Shown here in pieces: positions 58,076-64,000 of a DNA stretch of 64,000 bases (its first letter is position 1; each line of letters starts with the position of its first letter). Source of the stretch: Aurantiochytrium sp. KH105 (lineage: Eukaryota; Sar; Bigyra; Thraustochytrida; Thraustochytriidae). The DNA lies in NCBI GenBank assembly GCA_003116975.1, contig BGKB01000002.1, forward strand, positions 310,001 through 374,000, read 5' to 3'. The position numbers were made by a program, and so were the translations under genes. Below the pieces are notes generated by a model. That model was not told the origin of the DNA. It did no database searches and saw only the letters and a list, made by a program, of their open reading frames with translations.

Positions 58076-59941
58076 CTATGTCTCGTTGTCGGGAACAGGA
58101 CTGGAGTCCTCGTTGACTGCTTCGGTGGCGCGCGAGACCTGCAATCCGTCAAAAAGTCGATGAACAAGCTTTGACGTGATGTTTGCTTTGCTTTCGTTGA
58201 GCATTCGTTTCATCTCAGATGTTACGGGGCGAAGCGCAATACGAGCGTCAATGAGCTGGCGTACTGAAGGGCAGGGAAGTCGATACATTGCGTTGGATTT
58301 CTCGTCGCGAGCAGCTTCCGCTTCTGCCTGGGCTTCAACGATAGCGAGCTCCCCTCGTTGCAATCTTTCAAACGCAGAGTCAAGCGACACCTGATCTTCC
58401 TTGTTGAGGAGACTTATAAAGTCATTTCGCTCTTGGCGAGGTGTAAGCCCCTCGTTGCTCTGTTCGTCGTCGTCGTCGTCGTCGTCGTTATTGTCGTCAT
58501 CGTTGTACTTTTTCGCATCGTCGTCTTCGGTATCATTCTCGTCGTCACTCCCGCCACCGCCGCCGCGACCACTCTCGCTGCTTTCGCTTCCGCTCTGCGA
58601 GTCGTCATCGTCGTCAGAGGAAGTCACACTCCTAGGTGCCCTTGCCGAGGGGCTTGGCAGCGTAAATGTGATTTTTCCATTACCATTCGCGTCGATCTGA
58701 AAAAGACGCATTGGCTGTGCAGCGGCAAATGAGTGATTGTCCTTGTCGTCAGGGTCGACATCGTCGGTCAATGAGGCCGCAGGCGGTGCTGATGCGGACC
58801 CGAGACAAGCGGGCGATGTTCTTCGGTAAGAGTTGGTAGTAATCATATTTTGGAAGCGCTTGAGTTTTCCTCGCACTTCGGGATCGTCGGGAACGCGAAA
58901 AGCTGTCCAAGGTCGCGCCTTGTGGTATGTTTCGCTGCGACGCTCAGGATAACAGTGCAATACGCGCGTCGGCGGACGTGTATCAAGAGAATGGCCAGGA
59001 GGACACCTTTCAGGATCTGGAGAGTACCAGAGCGCGCTCATGCGGATACCCATGGAACTATGATAGATGCGCAGGTCAACTGACTTGTCAGCAAACAGTT
59101 TTCCGTGCAGAGAATGAGGGTAACGCTGCCAATGCCATTCACGAGGCTCACAGACGCTTGTTTTGAGCCTCCACGGCTCGGAGTACCAGCGACCGTTAAC
59201 TTGAACCTGTAGCAAACTGACTCCCTCTCGACGAAAATCTGGCAAACATACGCGGGCCCAAAGGTAGAATCGCGTCTTGAAGGAGGGTACCTCGGAAAGA
59301 ACTAGACTGTACGAGCTCGAAGCGCTGTTCTCATGAAGGCGTTTGAGGCCTCCGATGCTCACCGAGGTTGTGGACACGGTTACAAAACTGGAGTCCCAAT
59401 CTCGAGATCGAGGGTCGATCATGTTTAGATTCGTACGTGCATCCATGGTCCCATTTGGAGGATTTTCAGGATCATCGTCTTGATTACTCTGCTTTGGCTT
59501 GTCTTCCTGCTTTCCCTTCGGGGAGCCCTCGGCGTGCTGATATAAATCAGGGCGTGCCGTGGGAGACTTACGTGGGACTGATCCTTTTGGTTTTTCAAAG
59601 GCTGCATCGATCCAGTCCTTTTTGGCTTTGGCCTTTGAGGCCATGCTCAGCGGCGCAACGACATCTCGGGCATAGATGGCGAGGTGCACCATGCCTGGGA
59701 CAATGCCCCAAGGAACGTAGCATTCTGAGTCACCACTTGACGACGAAGAATGGGAAGATCCCTCATCATCGTCGTCGTTGTCGTTGTCATCGTTATGCGC
59801 ATCATTGCCATCGTCATGTCTCGAGGCGTTCGATCGGGCAGAGTCTTTAGTGTCATTGCCATCCCTTGTTTCTCTTTCCTCCTTCTTTCCTTCTTGCTCT
59901 TCTCTTTCGAAGTCGATCTCCTTGTCTGCGTTCACATTCAT
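58076..59941 (-). CDS. Acidic protein with a jelly-roll-like (carbohydrate-binding-module-like) core, unknown function
   Basis: A 621-residue product from ATG 59941, with no signal peptide. Both ends are low complexity: Asp/Asn/Ser runs at 35-65 and a long Asp-rich stretch near 470-500 made by GTC repeats. The core (about 214-322) reads FYLWARVCLPDFRREGVSL, VQVNGRWYSEPWRL, EWHWQRY, LRIYHSSMGIRMSALWYSPD then CPPGH. This order of strands (WaRv, then a displayed Trp, then a Trp-x-Trp, then LRI and a closing DP..P) resembles galactose-binding jelly-roll domains of the CBM type. The C-terminal 100 residues are helical. No enzyme domain is visible. The composition suggests an intracellular scaffold. 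The fold is inference; the composition is seen. Confidence 0.65.
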   Translation of the reverse strand: MNVNADKEIDFEREEQEGKKEERETRDGNDTKDSARSNASRHDDGNDAHNDDNDNDDDDEGSSHSSSSSGDSECYVPWGIVPGMVHLAIYARDVVAPLSMASKAKAKKDWIDAAFEKPKGSVPRKSPTARPDLYQHAEGSPKGKQEDKPKQSNQDDDPENPPNGTMDARTNLNMIDPRSRDWDSSFVTVSTTSVSIGGLKRLHENSASSSYSLVLSEVPSFKTRFYLWARVCLPDFRREGVSLLQVQVNGRWYSEPWRLKTSVCEPREWHWQRYPHSLHGKLFADKSVDLRIYHSSMGIRMSALWYSPDPERCPPGHSLDTRPPTRVLHCYPERRSETYHKARPWTAFRVPDDPEVRGKLKRFQNMITTNSYRRTSPACLGSASAPPAASLTDDVDPDDKDNHSFAAAQPMRLFQIDANGNGKITFTLPSPSARAPRSVTSSDDDDDSQSGSESSESGRGGGGGSDDENDTEDDDAKKYNDDDNNDDDDDDDEQSNEGLTPRQERNDFISLLNKEDQVSLDSAFERLQRGELAIVEAQAEAEAARDEKSNAMYRLPCPSVRQLIDARIALRPVTSEMKRMLNESKANITSKLVHRLFDGLQVSRATEAVNEDSSPVPDNET

Positions 59942-60583
59942 TTGCGCGAAGAAGAATAAAGGTATGCGCTTCAACGAGCGCGAACTTGGGTGCGTACTGA
60001 GAGGTAAGCAGAAAGGCTGGCTGGCGTCGGTGCTAAGGCACGCACACGCAAACGCGCATGGGTGAGTCGTGCGAGCGCTAGTGCGCCTGGAGCTCACGCT
60101 CAAAAAGGGCGGGCCGATTTTTATGAACATAAGTTGAGAGATCCGTTGAGCGTCACGTGTGGCTCTGCACCGCACTGCTGGCACTGCTAGCAAGGCTGTG
60201 GCCCAGCATACTAGCTTTAGAATTTTAAGAAAGAGGTCCTGGGACGCTACATTTCGGGCGTCCTTGGAAGCACCTTGGACCGCACGATCTATTTGCCCGC
60301 CTCATCATTCATGTCAGTCAAGAAGAAAAAAAAGTAAGTTGCGTTGTAAAGATTCCACTTGAAGAATTCGAGAGTGCTGTCAGATCGACTCGCAGGAGCG
60401 CTGACAAGCTGTCGAGTAGGCCAAAAGCAAATATGCTTGTGTGATTTTCTAGAAGTGAGCTGAGGAGGTTTGCATGACGTTTACGAGAATGACTAGCCGT
60501 GAGGCATAGAGCGTCGATTTGTTTTGACACCTAGTGCCGCTTCGCGGCCAAAACACATGATCAAGTGAAAGCAACTTTGCTGC
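59942..60583. other. Intergenic, no feature seen
   Basis: About 640 bases between the 5' end of the acidic protein gene and the 3' end of the histidine phosphatase gene, both on the minus strand. Upstream in-frame extension of the acidic protein has no plausible ATG. No repeat array or RNA gene was recognised. Confidence 0.45.
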
Positions 60584-61378
60584 CTAAGCCAACGTCAACG
60601 GCTGAAGGCGAGGCAGGGGAGTGCGTTCGAGACGCGTGACTGATCCCGTTTGAAGATGGTCTCCAAAGCGATGCAGGGCAGGGGGAAAGTCGCCTTGGAA
60701 ACCTGTGCGCAGAATTTGCAAGACATCTCCATGTGCAACAATAACGATGATCTTGCCCTCAAACTCGCGGTCTAGCTTAAGAACGCGGGAGGCGGCGCGT
60801 TTGAGCACTGAGGCGGGTGATTCGGCGCCAAACTGCTCGTGCAGAGCAGAATACTTGTCATACTCCCATACTTCCTTGTACTTTGCATCTGACTGGCCGT
60901 CGAGAGACCCAAAAAAGCGCTCTCGAAAGTCGACACATGTCTCGACGCTAAATGGCGACATGCCGAGTTCCTCGGCGACGATGGCAGCGGTGCGACGGGT
61001 GCGCAAAAAGTCCGAGCAGCGGATAATTACTGCATCGGGAATCTGTTCTTCCGTTAGCCCTTTGTCAAGACAGTGAGCCTTGAGACGGTTGCCTGCGCGG
61101 CGCGCCTGCTCTTCGCCCCGAGGCGTGAGCGTATGTTTGACAGTGCCTACGCTAGGGGCGCTGCTAATCGTCCCGGACACGTTGGCCTCGCTCTGACCGT
61201 GTCGCACGAGGAAGACATCGTTTTGAAAGGCCGGCTCGTTGCGAAAAGTGTTGGCTATATCGTACCCGAGAAGCGCGCATTGTTGCCTGTATCTGCGCAA
61301 AAAGAAGATGCCCGCTGCTGCGGCCGCTGCGAAGCCTGCTGCGACCGCTAGGGTCGCCGACGACGCCTTGCTACTCAT
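60584..61378 (-). CDS. Membrane-anchored histidine phosphatase (phosphoglycerate-mutase-like)
   Basis: A 264-residue protein. Residues 8-27 form one hydrophobic helix (LAVAAGFAAAAAAGIFFL) followed by RRYR, an N-terminal membrane anchor. The histidine-phosphatase domain has FLVRHGQSEAN with nucleophile His60, LTPRGEEQARRAG, IIRCSDFLRTRRTA, the acid-bearing DFRERFFGSLDG, and IIVIVAHGDVLQIL with the second catalytic His. The order fits the broad PGAM/cobC-like branch; the substrate is unknown, and a true glycolytic mutase is unlikely because of the anchor and divergence. I chose ATG 61378, since the longer frame begins at GTG. Confidence 0.9.
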   Translation of the reverse strand: MSSKASSATLAVAAGFAAAAAAGIFFLRRYRQQCALLGYDIANTFRNEPAFQNDVFLVRHGQSEANVSGTISSAPSVGTVKHTLTPRGEEQARRAGNRLKAHCLDKGLTEEQIPDAVIIRCSDFLRTRRTAAIVAEELGMSPFSVETCVDFRERFFGSLDGQSDAKYKEVWEYDKYSALHEQFGAESPASVLKRAASRVLKLDREFEGKIIVIVAHGDVLQILRTGFQGDFPPALHRFGDHLQTGSVTRLERTPLPRLQPLTLA

Positions 61379-62255
61379 GATGAACGATGTGCTGTGTGAC
61401 GGGGCTCTGCGTACGTGCTCCTCCACGGTGAAATCTGTCTACAAGAGAAGGTCGCTCTGCGCGAGCCTTCCCCTCCCTCGCCTTCGCCCGCTCACCCTTG
61501 CGTGCGTGCGCGCGAGCGTGCGTGCGTGCGTGTGCGGGGCCGCGTTGCGCGGGCTCGCTCAATTATTATTTGATTTGGGCGATTTGGGCGATTTGGGCGA
61601 TTTGGGCGATTTGGGAACGACTAGGAAATGACGCGACGTGGAGGCGCACCAATAAAGCATGCGGCTGAAACGTGCGTGCCTGGCCGAACGCGACAAAGCG
61701 GCTGGGAGCACCGGGGCTGTCGTGCGTGTGGTGGGAGTATCTACGTGCGACCAGGATGATTATTGGATAGCTTTCGTGGGTCTCGCAGCCACGCGTGGCT
61801 GCCGGCGTATAGATAGGATTGTAAGGGACGTCTGGACAAAGTTAAGAGGAAGCGAGCGAGGACTCAGAAGGAGGGCTGCTAGGATTGAATGATGTCGATG
61901 TTCGTCGGCATCCTGGCATTTCGTCGATTTGCATGGCACGAACGGATTGATTTGCCTTGGAAAATGATGGATGATCTGAAGCCAATCCAGTCAGGCCCAG
62001 CCAAACGCCACTCCACCGGCGGAGACTTTTTTTCTCGCATTCACTCATGAATGTATTCACATCAAAATGCCTCGCCCGCTTTCTCGCGGGTATTCCCCTG
62101 CAGCTGCAAAGATTGCAAAGATGTCTATAGTATCTCTGCTTGGTCGAGATTGAGAGACGGCGACGTCCGTCCTTTAATCGCCTGCTGCTGCCTGATTTTG
62201 AGGCCAACTGAAGAAGAAGCCAAAGCTTCAACCAGCGAGGGACGCGAGGCGCGCC
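61379..62255. promoter_or_regulatory. Divergent promoter region of histidine phosphatase and NIPA-like genes, with repeats
   Basis: An 877-base gap between divergent genes. It has a GCGT-type alternating tract (61500-61536) in the phosphatase leader and a nine-base tandem repeat at 61572-61615. The half next to the NIPA-like gene is less repetitive. Confidence 0.4.
61572..61615. repeat. Nine-base tandem repeat GATTTGGGC
   Basis: Nearly five perfect copies of GATTTGGGC. The unit has three G in each copy, so it is strongly strand-biased. Confidence 0.9.
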
Positions 62256-63433
62256 ATGGTGGCCGCGTGGGTGATTGGCGTGCTGCTGGCGATCGGCGCG
62301 GCCCTGGCGGCAGCGATCGGAGACAACCTCGTCAAGCGTGCGTGTCTGGACAGAGCGCAAGAGCTGAAGCGGCGCGATGCCGGGAACCGTCGCGAGCTGC
62401 AGCATCTCGGTGAGACAGAACCTGGGAATGGCCAGGACCACGACCAAAGCCAGGCCAACTCACTAGGAACCGATGAGGAGGACGCGGAGGACGTAAAGGC
62501 CTTGTGGCAACGACCTACCTGGCTCTTGGGCATATTTTGCATGGTGGTTCTCAATGCGGGCATGACAGTAGCCTCGTTTGCCTTTGTGGATGCCTCCATG
62601 ACAATCCCATTTGGTGGCCTCCATATTTGTTTTAACATTCCGCTTGCTCGCTACATTAATGGGGAGCGATTCTCGCTACGCGCGATCATGTTCAACGGGA
62701 TCATCCTCGCCGGTGTAATGGTCGTCCTCTTGTTTGGAAACCACGGTAGTCGCACATTTACCGCGGAAGAGCTGGTCGAAATTGCTGTGGCACCGGGCTT
62801 CATTGTTGCTTCCTGCGTTATGATTGGGTCGACCACGGCGATTTGGGTATTTCTAGCTCAATCTAAGATCCAGGCGCGCCGGCGAGTGGGGTGGACATTG
62901 TTTGCCGGAATGGTTGGCAGCATCACCCAGACCTTTGCCAAGGCCATGTCCGAATGCATCAAGGATGGTGCGTGGACTATGCCCATTACATACGTATGTA
63001 TCCTTCTCACGATTGGATCGCGTTGTCCCAAGTGATATTCTTGAACAAATGTCTCGATCGGTATCCTGCATTCTTTGTGGTGCCTCTGGTGAACAGTACG
63101 ATCATCATTGTCGGCTCTGTATATGCAGCTATTTATTTTCAAGAAGTGAATCGATGGACTCTTAAAAGTAGAATTTGCGTGCCCATTGGCATCTTTCTCA
63201 CCGGTGTGGGTATCTTTTTGCTCTCCTTTGCCGAATCAGAAAAGGAGCTCGAGCAAGCTTTTTCAAGTGATGAGGACGAGGATGAAGAAAATGTCGACGA
63301 CCACCATGGCCGTCATGGAGACGTGGAACATGGTCATGATGGACAGCGGCATGAGCAGCTTGACGAGACCTCGAGCTTGATGCGCCCGCTGACGGGCAAC
63401 GCCAATCGAGGCGGCTACGATTCGTTGGAGTGA
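62256..63433 (+). CDS. NIPA-type magnesium transporter, apparent single-base frameshift
   Basis: The protein begins MVAAWVIGVLLAIGAALAAAIGD and belongs to the NIPA group of the drug/metabolite transporter superfamily, thought to carry Mg2+ across membranes. Visible helices include VVLNAGMTVASFAFVDASM, then PFGGLHICFNIPLAR, as in NIPA. The first frame runs to a stop near 63035. The rest of the protein is in another frame: LSQVIFLNKCLDRYP, VVPLVNSTIIIVGSVY, AIYFQE and VGIFLLSF, with an acidic, His-rich tail. At 63012-63018 the frame changes in the middle of a membrane helix. One missing base there, such as a G of a GG run, would join the two halves at exactly the family's helix length. A 35-base GT-AG intron (62998-63032) is also possible but would delete about half that helix. 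I favour the frameshift. Confidence 0.82.
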
Positions 63434-63670
63434 ACGGAGCTGGGCGCTGGCCCGGATCAACAGGGACTAACGAAAGTTCAGAATTATCGAAAACATAGGT
63501 TTACATGCCCTGAAAGGCTGATAGAGTTTGTGCGCGCACACCGAACCTGCATGCCACTCTAAAGAAAGGAAAAGTGATTTTTATCTATTTTCGAAGTTAA
63601 GCTGGGGAATGTCATGTATGTGAAACTTTATGTGAACGCCGCCGCCGCCGCCGACAGCGAGATTTCTGAC

Positions 63671-64000
63671 TTAGCTGGCGGCCTGAGGCTGCGCCACGTC
63701 AGGAACTGTCGTGTCGACCTTGGCCGCAAGGGGCGAAGCGGCGTCCTTGCTCTCGGCGTCGTCGGTTTCGTTGGCAGGCTTGGCCTCCGTCGTGACCTCC
63801 GAAGGTGAACCGCTCTCGGCCGTGACAGGCTCGGCGACATTGGCCTCCGGGTTCGCAGCTCCAGCAGCGCTCTCGTCGCCAGAGATCTTGCGCGGCACCC
63901 GGTCGATGGGGCAAGGGACGTATGTGAGATCCTTGCTGTCGCCCTCGTGCGCATACACATGGTCAATGACAGCCTTGAACTTTTCGTCGACAAAGTTGCG
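63671..64000 (-). CDS. C-terminal end of an unknown gene (5' part beyond the window)
   Basis: An open minus frame enters from the right edge and stops at TAA 63671, giving 109 residues. The first part, NFVDEKFKAVIDHVYAHEGD followed by LTYVPCPIDRVPRK, looks like the end of a folded domain. The last 70 residues are rich in Ala, Glu, Pro, Ser and Thr and probably disordered. I do not recognise the family. Its GC-ending codons match those of the neighbouring genes. Confidence 0.6.
   Translation of the reverse strand, partial: RNFVDEKFKAVIDHVYAHEGDSKDLTYVPCPIDRVPRKISGDESAAGAANPEANVAEPVTAESGSPSEVTTEAKPANETDDAESKDAASPLAAKVDTTVPDVAQPQAAS

Noticed and set aside
62998-63032. A 35-base GT-AG intron in the NIPA-like gene
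   Set aside because: It is frame-compatible, but splicing would delete about half of a conserved membrane helix, whereas a single-base frameshift gives the family's helix length. Kept as the alternative until RNA data exist.

Overview
The window looks like nuclear DNA from a GC-rich protist with few introns, most likely a thraustochytrid or other labyrinthulomycete stramenopile. That assignment is inferred from gene content and style, because no marker gene settles it. About twenty genes are read as single long frames, with starts often in an A-rich context such as AAGATG. An outer-dynein-arm docking subunit and a CCP-type tubulin deglutamylase imply a flagellate stage. Intergenic DNA is crowded with tetra- and pentanucleotide microsatellites. 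There are no operons; neighbours are mostly divergent or convergent pairs.

Left part (1-17.6 kb): a secreted Kelch protein fused to a PstS-like phosphate-binding domain (running off the left edge), KDO-8-phosphate synthase, an RDM1-like RRM protein, a disordered protein, a membrane-anchored S1 protease, a GH20 hexosaminidase, a crotonase-family enzyme and a protein kinase. From 17.6 to 29.6 kb I find no credible gene, only microsatellites, homopolymers and one 45-bp tandem duplication.

Centre (29.6-47.7 kb): a secreted protein resembling a metallopeptidase without its zinc site; a lipid-anchored fusion of a pyrimidine 5'-nucleotidase with a UMP/CMP kinase; a DHHC palmitoyltransferase; a large gamma-tubulin complex protein 2 with an extra beta-trefoil-like segment; a GAPDH that resembles bacterial ArsJ-associated (arsenate) GAPDH rather than glycolytic GAPDH; a Vps4 paralogue with an altered pore loop; and a GH2 beta-mannosidase.

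Right part (48-64 kb): a class 3 lipase divergent from an HDAC3-like deacetylase, the ODA docking subunit divergent from the carboxypeptidase, an acidic protein with a jelly-roll-like core, a membrane-anchored histidine phosphatase, a NIPA-type transporter carrying an apparent one-base frameshift, and the 3' end of an unknown gene.

The genes do not form one pathway. The strongest candidates for something undescribed are the nucleotidase-kinase fusion, the Kelch-PstS fusion, the arsenate-type GAPDH and the trefoil-bearing GCP2. Functional calls rest on motifs recognised by eye; no database search was run.
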